Source of the DNA: Pseudoxanthomonas sp. PXM03
GTDB taxonomy: Bacteria; Pseudomonadota; Gammaproteobacteria; Xanthomonadales; Xanthomonadaceae
Assembly: GCF_014852005.1 (NCBI RefSeq)
Contig: NZ_JACVAU010000002.1
Coordinates: 434,001 to 498,000, forward strand
DNA length: 64,000 nucleotides
Direction: 5' to 3'
Below are positions 16,864 through 27,069 of the stretch, one piece after another; position 1 is the stretch's first letter; every line of letters begins with the position of its first letter. Both the position numbers and the translations under genes were made by a program. The notes below the pieces were generated by a model. That model did no database searches, was not told the origin of the DNA, and saw only the letters and a program-made list of their open reading frames with translations.

Positions 16864-17319
16864 ATGCCCGCCCCCTCCGCTACCGCATCGCCCAGCACAT
16901 GCACCTGCTTCCGCCTGCGCCGCGCAAGCCGCCGCGTCACCCAGGTGTACGACCATGAACTGGCCGGGGCCGGCCTGAGCCTCAATCAGTACTCGATCCT
17001 GCGCCGCAGCGAACGCGAGCCACGCGTGCTGGGCGACCTGGCTGGGGAACTCGGCATGGATCGCACCACCCTGACCCGCAACCTGTCGCCGCTGGTGGAT
17101 GCAGGCCTGGTGGACATCGTCCGCGGCCACGACGCGCGCCAGCGCCTGATCGCGCTGACCCCGCCGGGCCGCGACCGACTCGCTGCCGCGAAGCCCCTCT
17201 GGCGACATGCGCAGGCGGTCATCGACGGGATGCTCGGCGAGGCCGGCGTCAAACGATTGCATCGCGACCTGGACCACCTCGACGACCTGCTGCGCCAGCA
17301 CCTGGGAGAAGCCGCATGA
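16864..17319 (+). CDS. MarR-family transcriptional regulator
   Basis: The 151-residue protein has a winged helix-turn-helix (about residues 45-110: LGDLAGELGMDRTTLTRNLSPLVDAGLV, then wing IVRGHDARQRLIALT) between dimerisation helices. It likely represses its own promoter through the palindrome at 16809-16830. The stop overlaps the start of the MFS gene by ATGA, so it should control that exporter in response to a small ligand. Two cysteines close together at residues 13 and 15 could allow redox sensing, which is speculative. Confidence 0.92.
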   Translation: MPAPSATASPSTCTCFRLRRASRRVTQVYDHELAGAGLSLNQYSILRRSEREPRVLGDLAGELGMDRTTLTRNLSPLVDAGLVDIVRGHDARQRLIALTPPGRDRLAAAKPLWRHAQAVIDGMLGEAGVKRLHRDLDHLDDLLRQHLGEAA

Positions 17320-18551
17320 ACCCCGCTACCCCGACGCCCGCTCCACGCATGCACTGGGGCCTGTTGCTGGCCGCCGCAGCGACGCTGATGATCACCATGG
17401 GCGCGCGCCAGACCACCGGGCTGTTCGTTTCACCGATCCACCAGGACACCGGCATCGGTATCGCCGCGATCAGCTTCGCGCTGGCGATCGGCCAGTTCAC
17501 GTGGGGAGCCGTGCAGCCGATCTTCGGCGCCATCGCCGACAAGCGCGGTTCCACCGGCGTGCTGGTGGTCGGTGGCGTCCTGCTGGCGCTGGGGCTGGCC
17601 CTGACACCGCATCTCACCTCGTCCTGGGGGCTGATGTTCACGCTGGGCCTGTTGACGGCGGCGGGCGCAGGCGCGGGCAGCTTCTCCATCCTGATCGGCG
17701 CCACCGCACAACAGCTGGCACCCGAGAAGCGCTCGTTCGCCGCGGGCTTCATCAACGCGGGGGGTTCGCTCGGACAGTTCGTCTTCGCGCCGCTGGTACA
17801 GGCCGTCATCGCCCTCGCCGGCTGGGCCAGCGCGATGTACACGCTTGCCATCGCATCGCTGCTGGCGATTCCGCTGGCCTTCCCGTTGCGCAGGAAGCTG
17901 GCGTCTTCGACGGGCTCAACACCGGCCACCGCGGTCGGCGACATCTCGCTCAAGCAGCAGATCGCCATCGCCCTGCGTGACCGCAGCTACTGGATGCTGC
18001 ACCTGGGCTTCTTCACGTGCGGCGTGCACATCGCCTTCCTGGTGACGCACCTGCCGGGCGAAATCGCGTTGTGCGGCCTGTCGCCCAGCGTGTCGGCGGT
18101 GTCGATCGCGCTGATCGGCCTGTTCAACGTGGCCGGCAGCCTGGTGGCCGGTGCACTGGGCCAGCGCGTGCGGATGAAGTGGATCCTCGCGGTGATGTAC
18201 GCCAGTCGCGCAGTGATGATCGCGCTGTATCTGCTGGCGCCTCCGACGCCATTGACGTTCTACGTGTTCGCGGCAGCACTCGGTTTCACCTGGCTGGCGA
18301 CGGTGCCGCCTACGGCCGGCCTGGTCGGCAAGCTGTTCGGTCCGCGCTACCTGGGCACCCTGTTCGGACTGACCTTGCTGTCGCACCAGATCGGCGGCTT
18401 CTTCGGTGCGTGGCTCGGCGGGCTGGCGCTGGAGCGCTTCGGCGACTACACGTGGATGTGGTACGCGGACATGGCGTTGGCATTGATCGCGGCAGCAGCG
18501 AACCTGCCTATCCGGGAAACGCCACCGAAAGCTGTGCCGGCGGCGGCGTGA
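17316..18551 (+). CDS. MFS transporter
   Basis: The 411-residue protein has 12 predicted membrane helices and a loop 2-3 motif of MFS type (GAIADKRGSTGVLVVGG). It overlaps the MarR gene and is therefore probably a regulated exporter or importer. Sequence features resemble the YbfB/OFA-like group (ARQTTGLFVSPIHQDTG at the start), but substrate cannot be predicted. Translation is coupled to marR by the 4-base overlap. Confidence 0.92.
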   Translation: MNPATPTPAPRMHWGLLLAAAATLMITMGARQTTGLFVSPIHQDTGIGIAAISFALAIGQFTWGAVQPIFGAIADKRGSTGVLVVGGVLLALGLALTPHLTSSWGLMFTLGLLTAAGAGAGSFSILIGATAQQLAPEKRSFAAGFINAGGSLGQFVFAPLVQAVIALAGWASAMYTLAIASLLAIPLAFPLRRKLASSTGSTPATAVGDISLKQQIAIALRDRSYWMLHLGFFTCGVHIAFLVTHLPGEIALCGLSPSVSAVSIALIGLFNVAGSLVAGALGQRVRMKWILAVMYASRAVMIALYLLAPPTPLTFYVFAAALGFTWLATVPPTAGLVGKLFGPRYLGTLFGLTLLSHQIGGFFGAWLGGLALERFGDYTWMWYADMALALIAAAANLPIRETPPKAVPAAA

Positions 18552-18559
18552 GCAAATCC

Positions 18560-18720
18560 GTTGTAGGAGCAACTGTAGGAACGACGTAAGTCGCGACCGC
18601 ACGCCAACACTTACCGGAAACTTCAGCTGGCGCAGCTTCTTTCTTGCCCGGAAGACCTAGCGCGATGATCGGCTCCCGGCCAGCGAAATCCGCGGTCGCG
18701 TCTTACGTCGCTCCTACAAC
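18560..18720. repeat. Palindromic repeat, family GGAGCGACGTRAGTCGCGA, copy 2 (long form)
   Basis: Inverted arms near 18561-18599 and 18693-18720 carry TTGTAGGAGC and GACGTAAGTCGCGACCG and their complements around a 90-base centre. The left arm contains a short internal duplication of TGTAGGA. It fills the gap between convergent MFS and zur genes. Confidence 0.8.
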
Positions 18721-18730
18721 AACAAATCCG

Positions 18731-19213
18731 CTACGCGGCAGCGCAGCGCGCGCACAGGCCATGCACTTCCAGCGTCTGCGCCTGTGGCTGGAAACCCAGT
18801 GCCTTGGCGCGCGCGTCCAGCGCCGCCACCACGTCGCGATCTTCCAGTTCCACCGCGCTGTGGCAGCGGTCGCAGATGAGGAACGGCACCGAGTGCTGGG
18901 CGCTGTTCGGATGGTGGCAGGCGACGAACGCATTGACGGATTCGAGCTTGTGCACGAAGCCATTGGCCATCAGGAAATCCAGCGCGCGATACACCGTTGG
19001 CGGCGCGTCGGCGCCCACGCCCTTCGTGGCACGCACCCACTCGAGCAATTCGTAGGCCTTCACCGGCTTGCCGGCTTCGGCGATCAGCTGCAGAACGCGC
19101 GCACGGATCGGCGTCAGCCGCAGGCCGCGCTCCTGGCACGCGCGCTCCACTGCGACCACGAACGCCTGCGCGTCATGGACATGGTGGTTCGGGTCGGTGC
19201 AGGCGTGTGGCAT
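18731..19213 (-). CDS. zur: Zinc uptake regulator (Fur family)
   Basis: Zur represses zinc uptake genes when zinc is plentiful. The 160-residue protein has an N-terminal winged helix (GLRLTPIRARVLQLIAEAG, then APPTVYRALDFLMANGFVHKLE) and a metal-binding dimerisation domain. The structural zinc cysteines appear as CDRC near 122 and CARC at the C-terminus, and there is an HHPNSAQHSV regulatory segment. The CxxC...CxxC arrangement and His-rich N-terminus fit Zur better than Fur. Likely targets include the boxes at 14508-14537. It lies 14 bp downstream of gltX's end on the same strand and may be cotranscribed with it. Confidence 0.9.
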   Translation of the reverse strand: MPHACTDPNHHVHDAQAFVVAVERACQERGLRLTPIRARVLQLIAEAGKPVKAYELLEWVRATKGVGADAPPTVYRALDFLMANGFVHKLESVNAFVACHHPNSAQHSVPFLICDRCHSAVELEDRDVVAALDARAKALGFQPQAQTLEVHGLCARCAAA

Positions 19214-19226
19214 GGGCGATCTGTGA

Positions 19227-20633
19227 TCAGGCGGCCGTACTTGTCTTGATAAGTGCTGCGTCGATGCGTTTCAAGGCTTCATCGCGACCGGCAAGGTAGA
19301 CCGTCTGGGAAATGTCCGGGCTGACCTGCGTCCCGGTGATGGCCACGCGCAAAGGCTGCGCCACTTTGCCCATGCCGATTTCGAGCGCCGCTGCGGCCTC
19401 GTGCAGGGCGACGGACACACTTTCCGCGCTCCACTCCGCCAGCGCCGCCAGGCTTTCGCGGGCCTTGGCCAGCGGGGCATGCGCGGCGGCGCCCAGATGC
19501 TTGGCTACTGCAGCATCGTCGTACACCGTCAGCGGCTGGTACCAGACCACCGCCTTCTCGGCCATGTCCTTCAACGTCTGCACGCGATCGCGCAGCGCGA
19601 CCACCACGTCGGCCGGCGCCGGACCGGCGGTCAGGTCGATGCCCAGCTTCTCCAACTGGTAAACGAGGTGCGGCGCGATGTCCGCAGGCGCATCGGTCTT
19701 CAGGTAGTGCTGGTTCACCCAGCCCAGCTTGGCCATGTCCAGGCGCGCGGCCTTGGAATTCACGTCCTTCACGTCGAACAGGTCGATCAGCTCCTGGCGC
19801 GAGAAGAGCTCCTGGTCGCCGTGCGACCAGCCCAACCGCGCCAGGTAGTTGATCAGCGCGTGCGGCAGGTAGCCGGCGTCCTTGTACTGCATCACGTCGG
19901 CCGCACCGGTGCGCTTGGACAGCTTGGCGCCCTGCTCGTCCAGGATCATCGGCATGTGCGCGAACTTCGGCACCGGCGCACCCAGCGCTTCGTAGATGTT
20001 GATCTGCCGGGGCGTGTTGTTGATGTGGTCGTCGCCGCGGATCACCTCGGTGATGCCCATGTCCCAGTCATCGACCACCACGGCGAAGTTGTAGGTGGGA
20101 TAGCCGTCCGGACGGAAGATCACCATGTCGTCCAGCTCGCTGTTGGCGATCTCGATGCGACCCTTGATCAGGTCGTCGAAGGCGACCACGCCATCGGGGG
20201 GGTTCTTGAAGCGGATCACGCGGTTCGGGTCGTCGCGGTGCGGCAGGTTCTGCTCGCGCGCGGCGCCGTTGTAGCGCGGCTTCTCCTGCTTCGCCATCGC
20301 GGCTTCGCGCATGGCGTCGAGCTCCTCGCGTGTCTCGTAGGCGTAGTAGGCCTTGCCGGCCGCGACGAGTTGTTCAGCGACCTCGCGATACCGGTCGATG
20401 CGCTGGGTCTGGTAGACCGGGCCTTCGTCGTAGTCCAGGCCCAGCCAGTCCATGGCGTCCAGGATCGCGTCGATCGCGGCCTGCGTGCTGCGCTCGCGGT
20501 CGGTGTCCTCGATGCGCAGGATGAAGTCGCCGCCGCGATGGCGCGCTTCCAGCCAGCAGTACAGCGCCGTGCGGGCGCCGCCGATGTGCAGGTAGCCGGT
20601 GGGACTGGGAGCGAAGCGGGTACGGCAGGTCAT
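19227..20633 (-). CDS. gltX: Glutamate--tRNA ligase
   Basis: GltX charges tRNA-Glu in the cytoplasm. The 468-residue class I synthetase has the HIGH-type motif in [13 protein letters not shown] at the N-terminus and KLSKR (KMSKS equivalent) near residue 240 in AKLSKRTGA, followed by the helical anticodon-binding domain. The ATG at 20633 gives the normal start [13 protein letters not shown]; a TTG four codons upstream is less likely. No strong ribosome binding site is visible. Confidence 0.97.
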   Translation of the reverse strand: MTCRTRFAPSPTGYLHIGGARTALYCWLEARHRGGDFILRIEDTDRERSTQAAIDAILDAMDWLGLDYDEGPVYQTQRIDRYREVAEQLVAAGKAYYAYETREELDAMREAAMAKQEKPRYNGAAREQNLPHRDDPNRVIRFKNPPDGVVAFDDLIKGRIEIANSELDDMVIFRPDGYPTYNFAVVVDDWDMGITEVIRGDDHINNTPRQINIYEALGAPVPKFAHMPMILDEQGAKLSKRTGAADVMQYKDAGYLPHALINYLARLGWSHGDQELFSRQELIDLFDVKDVNSKAARLDMAKLGWVNQHYLKTDAPADIAPHLVYQLEKLGIDLTAGPAPADVVVALRDRVQTLKDMAEKAVVWYQPLTVYDDAAVAKHLGAAAHAPLAKARESLAALAEWSAESVSVALHEAAAALEIGMGKVAQPLRVAITGTQVSPDISQTVYLAGRDEALKRIDAALIKTSTAA

Positions 20634-20778
20634 GGAGGAGCTCAAGGTACGTAGTCCGACGATTTTACCGCGCCGCGACGGTTCTGCCGCGCTCGCCGGC
20701 CCGAACGCGCCGCAGCGCGCCCGCTAGGCGAGGCGCCCGGAAGGCCTTTCCGATACAAGAAGCCCGTTGGGGAGGGCT

Positions 20779-20784
20779 TAGAAT
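20779..20784 (+). promoter_or_regulatory. Candidate -10 for a leaderless lpxH transcript
   Basis: TAGAAT ends 6 bases before the lpxH ATG and no Shine-Dalgarno sequence is present. A start of transcription at or next to the ATG would give a leaderless mRNA. A short hairpin (AAGCCC with GGGCTT) lies immediately upstream. Confidence 0.45.
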
Positions 20785-20790
20785 CGCCGC

Positions 20791-21528
20791 ATGACCACGC
20801 TCTTCATCTCCGACCTACATCTGGATCCCGAACGCCCTGCCGTCACCGAGTTGTTCGGCGCGTTCATGCAGCGGGAAGCCGTCGCGGCCGACGCCCTGTA
20901 CATCCTGGGCGACCTGTTCGAGGCCTGGGTGGGCGACGACGATCCATCGGAAACGGGTGCCTACGTCGAGGCCCGCATCCGCGAGGTCGCCGATGCCGGC
21001 GTACCGGTGTTCTTCATCCGTGGCAACCGCGATTTCCTGCTCGGCAATGCCTTCGCCCGCCGCGCCGGCATGCGCATCCTGCCCGATCCGGCCGTTGTCA
21101 TGCTGTACGGAAAGCCGGCGATCCTCATGCATGGCGACCTGATGTGCACGGGCGACACGGCCTACCAGGCGTTCCGCGCGCAGACGCGCAATCCCGCCTG
21201 GCAGGCGCAGTTCCTGTCGCAGACACTGGTGGCCCGGCTCGCCTTCGCCGCGCAGGCGCGCGCTGCCAGTGCCGCGCACCAGGGCGGCATGAAGCAGAGC
21301 GACAAGGCGCAGTTCGAAACATTGACCGACGTGGCGCCAGCGGCCGTGGACGTGACACTGGCGCAGTTCGGCATCGACATGCTGATCCATGGCCACACGC
21401 ACCGGCCTGCGATCCACGAACTGATTGTTGGCGAACGGGCGTGCCGCCGCGTGGTGCTGGGCGACTGGTACGAGCAGGGCTCGGTGCTGCGGGTGGAACC
21501 GCATGGAATGACGCTGGAGCGTCTGTAG
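20791..21528 (+). CDS. lpxH: UDP-2,3-diacylglucosamine diphosphatase
   Basis: LpxH hydrolyses UDP-2,3-diacylglucosamine to lipid X in lipid A synthesis at the inner membrane. The 245-residue calcineurin-like phosphoesterase has all metal motifs: [39 protein letters not shown] and [10 protein letters not shown]. The gene has a TAGAAT hexamer right before its start. It converges with the DUF455 gene across a perfect palindromic repeat. Confidence 0.96.
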   Translation: MTTLFISDLHLDPERPAVTELFGAFMQREAVAADALYILGDLFEAWVGDDDPSETGAYVEARIREVADAGVPVFFIRGNRDFLLGNAFARRAGMRILPDPAVVMLYGKPAILMHGDLMCTGDTAYQAFRAQTRNPAWQAQFLSQTLVARLAFAAQARAASAAHQGGMKQSDKAQFETLTDVAPAAVDVTLAQFGIDMLIHGHTHRPAIHELIVGERACRRVVLGDWYEQGSVLRVEPHGMTLERL

Positions 21529-21536
21529 GTCTTTGA

Positions 21537-21603
21537 TGTGGGAGCGATGTAAGTCGCGATGATGCTTCCGCGGTAGCTCATCGCGACTTACATCGCTCCC
21601 ACA
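21537..21603. repeat. Palindromic repeat, family GGAGCGACGTRAGTCGCGA, copy 3 (perfect 26-bp stem)
   Basis: Bases 21537-21562 and 21578-21603 are perfect inverted copies with a 15-base loop. The arm reads TGTGGGAGCGATGTAAGTCG and onward. It lies between the converging lpxH and DUF455 genes and could end transcription from either side. Confidence 0.9.
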
Positions 21604-21641
21604 CCCTCATGTGTATTCCGTCCACAGGTCGCCCAAGCCCC

Positions 21642-22439
21642 CTACGGGGCTTCCAGCGCCGCGAGTTCATCTTCGTCGAACCCTGCCAACAGCCGCGCCT
21701 CGATATTGAACGGGCCATGCAGGTAGCCGCTGGCGTATTCCCTCAGCAGTTCGCGGAAGCGTGCGCGCGGTTCGATGCCACGCTGCTCGCAGTACCAGCG
21801 ATACCAGCGCGAACCGGCGGCGACATGCGCGACTTCCTCGCGCAGGATCAGGTCGAGAATCCCGACGGTGGCTTCGTCTCCCAGATCGCGCAGCTTGACG
21901 ATCATGCCTGGCGTGACGTCCAGGCCGCGCGCCTCCAGCACGCGCGGTACCAGCGCCATCCGCGCAAGACCATCGTGCGCGGTCTTCTCGGTCATCTCCC
22001 AAAGACCGTTGTGCGCATCGAAATCCCCGTAGTCGTAACCCAGTTCGCGCAGGCGGTCGCGCAGCAGGACGAAGTGGCGCGACTCATCGTTGGCCACGCT
22101 GACCCAGTCGGCATGGAACGCCACCGGCATTCCACGGAAGCGATACACCGCATCCCAGGCCAGGTCGATGGCATTCAGTTCGATATGCGCGATGGCATGG
22201 ATGAAGGCCGCCCTGCCCGGCACGCTGCCGAGCCCGCGACGCGGCAACTCGCGCGGATGCACAAGGGTCGGCTTCACCGGTCGCCCCGGCATGCGGATCG
22301 ATTCGGGTGCCGGCGCGTCCGCCGGAATGGCCAGCTCACCGCGCTTGAAGGCGCCAGCGAATCGCTGCGTCAGCGCGACCTTGTCGTCCACGTCCGTTGC
22401 GTCCAGGCAGGCACGCGCGGCCTCGAACAGCGTGGCCAT
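21642..22439 (-). CDS. DUF455 family ferritin-like protein
   Basis: The 265-residue protein belongs to the DUF455 family, with a ferritin-like four-helix core. Probable di-iron ligands are seen in HIELNAIDLAWD, DESRHFVLL and REEVAHVAAGSRWYRW. The reaction is not established for this family. It is the last gene of the run folC-SPOR-cvpA-purF on the minus strand, 15 bp after purF, and probably in that operon. A link to purine synthesis is only positional. Confidence 0.85.
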   Translation of the reverse strand: MATLFEAARACLDATDVDDKVALTQRFAGAFKRGELAIPADAPAPESIRMPGRPVKPTLVHPRELPRRGLGSVPGRAAFIHAIAHIELNAIDLAWDAVYRFRGMPVAFHADWVSVANDESRHFVLLRDRLRELGYDYGDFDAHNGLWEMTEKTAHDGLARMALVPRVLEARGLDVTPGMIVKLRDLGDEATVGILDLILREEVAHVAAGSRWYRWYCEQRGIEPRARFRELLREYASGYLHGPFNIEARLLAGFDEDELAALEAP

Positions 22440-22454
22440 GGGGTGCGCGCCGGA

Positions 22455-23924
<1,470 letters not shown>

Positions 23925-23931
23925 GGTGGAC

Positions 23932-24540
23932 CTACTCCGGTTTCGACTCGGGCGACGCTGGCGGGGAGACGCGCTCCGGCGGGGCGCCGGACTCTTGCAG
24001 CGGCAGGGGCAAGTTTTGCAGGCGCGCATTATCGCCCGCCGGACGCCCATTGCCAAAGTCCAGTTCCTGCACAGTCCATTCCGGCAACCACTGCGCAAGC
24101 CATTCCGCGCCGGGCAGGAGCAGCGGCACGACGGATGACCGCTGCCATTCAGGTTCGCGCGGCAGGTCGGTGAAGGCCACCAGCAACAGCAGCACGCAGG
24201 CCACGAAGGCACCACGCAACACGCCCAGGCCGAGCCCCAGCACACGATCGAGTCCCGACAGGCCCACGGTCTTCACGAGTTGACGCACGATCCAGCCGGT
24301 CACGCCGACCACGAGCATGACGCCGACGAAGCTGAGCGCGTACCCCCCCAGCAATTCGCTGGCGGTGGGCGGCCCATCGTCGGAAAGCCAGACGGCCACC
24401 TGCGCGCCGTAGTGGAAAGCGACCCAGCCGGCCAGCACCCAGGCGACCATCGATGCTGCGGCGCTGACGAGCCCGCGCATCAGCCCGAACAGCGCCGAGA
24501 CGGTGATGATGCCCAGCAGTGTCAGATCGAGCGCACTCAT
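23932..24540 (-). CDS. cvpA: CvpA family membrane protein
   Basis: The 202-residue inner membrane protein has about four hydrophobic helices in its first 135 residues and a proline-rich hydrophilic tail. CvpA was named for colicin V production; its basic role is unclear, with links to envelope stress. The ATG at 24540 ([20 protein letters not shown]) fits the family start. It sits directly upstream of purF as in many Gammaproteobacteria. Confidence 0.93.
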   Translation of the reverse strand: MSALDLTLLGIITVSALFGLMRGLVSAAASMVAWVLAGWVAFHYGAQVAVWLSDDGPPTASELLGGYALSFVGVMLVVGVTGWIVRQLVKTVGLSGLDRVLGLGLGVLRGAFVACVLLLLVAFTDLPREPEWQRSSVVPLLLPGAEWLAQWLPEWTVQELDFGNGRPAGDNARLQNLPLPLQESGAPPERVSPPASPESKPE

Positions 24541-24586
24541 GCGCGCGCCCGCCCACACCCGGATTCAGTGGCGATGCCGATGCCGG

Positions 24587-25594
24587 TCAAGGATGCGGGC
24601 GCACCATGCCATCGACACCGACCTTCGCCGCTACCTGCGCCTTCAGCCGGTCCGCGTCGGCACGGCTTGCCACCGGCCCCACGCGCACGCGACTGAGCGT
24701 GCCCTTGTCGGTGCGGACCTGTTCGACGAACGCACTGAAACCGGCAGCGCGGGCGCGATCACGCAATGCGTTGGCATCCGCCGCGCTGGAGAATGCCCCC
24801 AGTTGCACGGCGAAGCCCACGCCGGACGCGGCAGGCTTTGCTGCTTCGGCTGGCTTGGGTGCGGGCGCGACGGGCTTGCTCGCGGCGACGGTCGGCTTGG
24901 GTTCGGCGGGCGGCGGCGTGGTGCCCGGCTTCGGTGCCGGTGCCGCGGGCTTGGGTTCCGGCGGCAGCGCCTGCGTGGTGATCGCCGGAGTGGGAGCGGC
25001 GGCGGCCACCGATGAAGGCGTCGGTGCCACAGGCGTGGCGGAGGGAGTGGGCGCAGTGGTCGCCGCAGCGTCCAGCGTGACGACCTGGGCGTTGACATCG
25101 CCCCGGATCCTGATGGCCTCCAGACGCGCGGATTCGGCCTGCGGGCGATCGGCATAGGGACCGACGCGCACGCGGAATGCCTGCTTGCCATTGATCGTCG
25201 CCGGCTCGACAAAGCCCGGCAGCGCGGCCTGCTTCACGCGGGCCAGCACGGCATCGGCATCGGCCTGCGTGGCGTAGGCGCCGAAGCTGACGGCGAAGTT
25301 GCCGGCAGCGGTGGCGGCGGACTGCGACACGCCGGCCGCCGGGAGCGGTTCCGCTGCGGGCGCGGCGACCTGGCCCTGCATGCCGACCGCGCCATTCGCG
25401 GGGGGGCTGCTCGGGGCGACCAGCGGCAGCTCACGTGTTTCGTATTCGCCATCGGCGGCTGGCGGAACATCCAGCGGCACGTCCGACACGCCGCTATCGG
25501 GCGCGGGGCCTTTCACCAGCATGGGCAGGAAGATGACGGCCAGCGCCACCAGCACGACGGCGCCGATCAGGCGCTGTTTCAGGGCAGTATCCAT
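24587..25594 (-). CDS. SPOR-domain protein (DedD-like), two SPOR repeats
   Basis: The 335-residue protein has an N-terminal membrane anchor (LIGAVVLVALAVIFLPMLV), a linker, then two SPOR domains (about 98-175, FAVSFGAYATQADADAVLARV, and 258-330, FAVQLGAFSSAADANALRDRA). The region between them is a Pro/Ala/Lys low-complexity spacer. SPOR domains bind denuded peptidoglycan at the septum, so a DedD-like cell division role is likely. Having two SPOR units is less usual than one. Its place between folC and cvpA matches the E. coli order folC-dedD-cvpA-purF. Confidence 0.9.
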   Translation of the reverse strand: MDTALKQRLIGAVVLVALAVIFLPMLVKGPAPDSGVSDVPLDVPPAADGEYETRELPLVAPSSPPANGAVGMQGQVAAPAAEPLPAAGVSQSAATAAGNFAVSFGAYATQADADAVLARVKQAALPGFVEPATINGKQAFRVRVGPYADRPQAESARLEAIRIRGDVNAQVVTLDAAATTAPTPSATPVAPTPSSVAAAAPTPAITTQALPPEPKPAAPAPKPGTTPPPAEPKPTVAASKPVAPAPKPAEAAKPAASGVGFAVQLGAFSSAADANALRDRARAAGFSAFVEQVRTDKGTLSRVRVGPVASRADADRLKAQVAAKVGVDGMVRPHP

Positions 25595-25661
25595 CCAGGT
25601 CCACGGGAGATGAGGCAGGAGTGCCGGCGCGATTATACGGCGCGTCCCACCGCGCTCCCCC

Positions 25662-27068
25662 TCATCGACCTGAATGCAGCACGTGCAATGCGTCGGCCAC
25701 GGTGTGGAACGAACCGAACACCAGCACGCGGTCGCCCGGCGCCGATGCCGCAAGCGCGCCTTGCAGCGCGTCGCCGACATGGCCGTGCAGGACGGCGCCA
25801 TCCGCGTCAGTGCCCCGCAGGCGCGCGGCCAGCTGTCCGGCGGTCTGTGCGCGCGGCCCCATGTCCAGGCCGGCCAGATGCCATTGCAGGGTCATGCCGG
25901 CAAAGGCGTCGACCACGCTTCGCACATCCTTGTCTGCCAGCGCGGCGAACACCACGCGGGTCACGCCACCACCGGCATGGATCTGCAGCCATGCGGCCAG
26001 TTCACGCGCCGCCTGCGGGTTGTGGCCGACATCAAGCACCACGTGCACGCCATCGCGCTCGAACTGCTGCAGTCGGCCTGGAAGCGCTGCCTTGGCCACG
26101 CCTTCCGCGAAGGCGCTGTCGGGAATGACGTCTCCTGGCAACGCGCGCAATGCAGCAATCGCCGTGGAGGCGTTCGCACGCTGCGAAGGCGCGGACAGCG
26201 CCGGCACCGGCAGTTCAAGTTCTGCCCCCACTTCACGCCAGCGCCAGCGCTGGCTGTCGATGGGCTCATGGAAGAAGTCACTGCCCAGCCGGAGTGCATT
26301 CGCTCCGATGGCATAGGCATGGCGCAACACGCTGGACGGCGAGTCCACCTCGCCGAGCACCAGCGGCGTCCACGCCCGCGCGATGCCGGCCTTCTCGGCG
26401 CCGATGGCCTCGCGGTCGTTGCCGAGCCAGTCGGTGTGGTCGATGTCGACCGTGGTGATGACGGCGACATCCGGGTCGACGATATTCACCGCGTCCAGCC
26501 TTCCACCCAGGCCGATCTCGAGTACCGCCAGGTCCAGCCCGCTGCGCTCGAACAGCCACAGTGCGGCCAGCGTACCGAATTCGAAATAGGTCAGCGGGAT
26601 CGTGTTCCCTTCTCCCCCCGGGAGAAGGTGGCGCGCAGCGCCGGATGAGGGGTCGGCGAATTCGCTGACGTCCAGACCATCATCGCCTCCCCGTTCCCTC
26701 TCCCCAACCCAGCTCCCGGAGGGGGAAGGGCCAGAACGCGCAGCTTCGACCGCTTCGAAGGCTTCCACCAGTGACGCGTCATCGGCGTCGATGCCATCGA
26801 TGCGCACGCGCTCGTTGTAGCGCAGCAGGTGTGGCGAGGTATACGCCCCGACCTTCCAGCCTGCGGCACGCGCAATGGCCTCGATGAAGGCCACGGTGGA
26901 GCCCTTGCCATTGGTGCCGCCGACGGTGATGACGCGGGCGGCGGGCTTGCCGAGCGCCAGTCGCATTGCGACTTCGCGCACGCGGTCCAGGCCCATGTCG
27001 ATGGACCTGGGATGCTGTTGCTCGATGTACTCGAGCCAGTCGTCGAGGGTATGCAGTGCGCGTGACAT
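25662..27068 (-). CDS. folC: Folylpolyglutamate/dihydrofolate synthase with an in-frame repeat insertion
   Basis: FolC makes dihydrofolate from dihydropteroate and adds glutamates to folates. The 468-residue protein has the P-loop ITVGGTNGKGST near residue 48, the Mur-ligase central domain (LEIGLGGRLDAVN, DHTDWLG) and a C-terminal domain with DVGHNPQAA. Residues about 112-155 (from RSGPSPSGSWVGE to GGEGNTI) have no place in the family, where EAAR is followed almost at once by xxLTYFEFG. The DNA encoding them (26607-26731) is a copy of the repeat seen at 59366-59492. The frame is kept and both flanks are normal, so the enzyme may still work. Its ATG lies next to the stop of the upstream membrane protein. 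Confidence 0.95.
   Translation of the reverse strand: MSRALHTLDDWLEYIEQQHPRSIDMGLDRVREVAMRLALGKPAARVITVGGTNGKGSTVAFIEAIARAAGWKVGAYTSPHLLRYNERVRIDGIDADDASLVEAFEAVEAARSGPSPSGSWVGERERGGDDGLDVSEFADPSSGAARHLLPGGEGNTIPLTYFEFGTLAALWLFERSGLDLAVLEIGLGGRLDAVNIVDPDVAVITTVDIDHTDWLGNDREAIGAEKAGIARAWTPLVLGEVDSPSSVLRHAYAIGANALRLGSDFFHEPIDSQRWRWREVGAELELPVPALSAPSQRANASTAIAALRALPGDVIPDSAFAEGVAKAALPGRLQQFERDGVHVVLDVGHNPQAARELAAWLQIHAGGGVTRVVFAALADKDVRSVVDAFAGMTLQWHLAGLDMGPRAQTAGQLAARLRGTDADGAVLHGHVGDALQGALAASAPGDRVLVFGSFHTVADALHVLHSGR
26607..26731 (-). repeat. Interspersed repeat of about 125 bp inserted in frame in folC
   Basis: The right-hand element end read on the plus strand forms a hairpin (26608-26616 with 26620-26628), and the other end holds a degenerate hairpin of CCTTCC/GGGAG type. 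Read on the minus strand the segment closely follows the order of the copy at 59366-59492: TTGGGG near the start, then TCATCCGGCGCT, GCGCCACCTTCTCCC and GGGAGAAGGG. It has no stop codon in the folC frame. Confidence 0.85.
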
Positions 27069-27069
27069 G

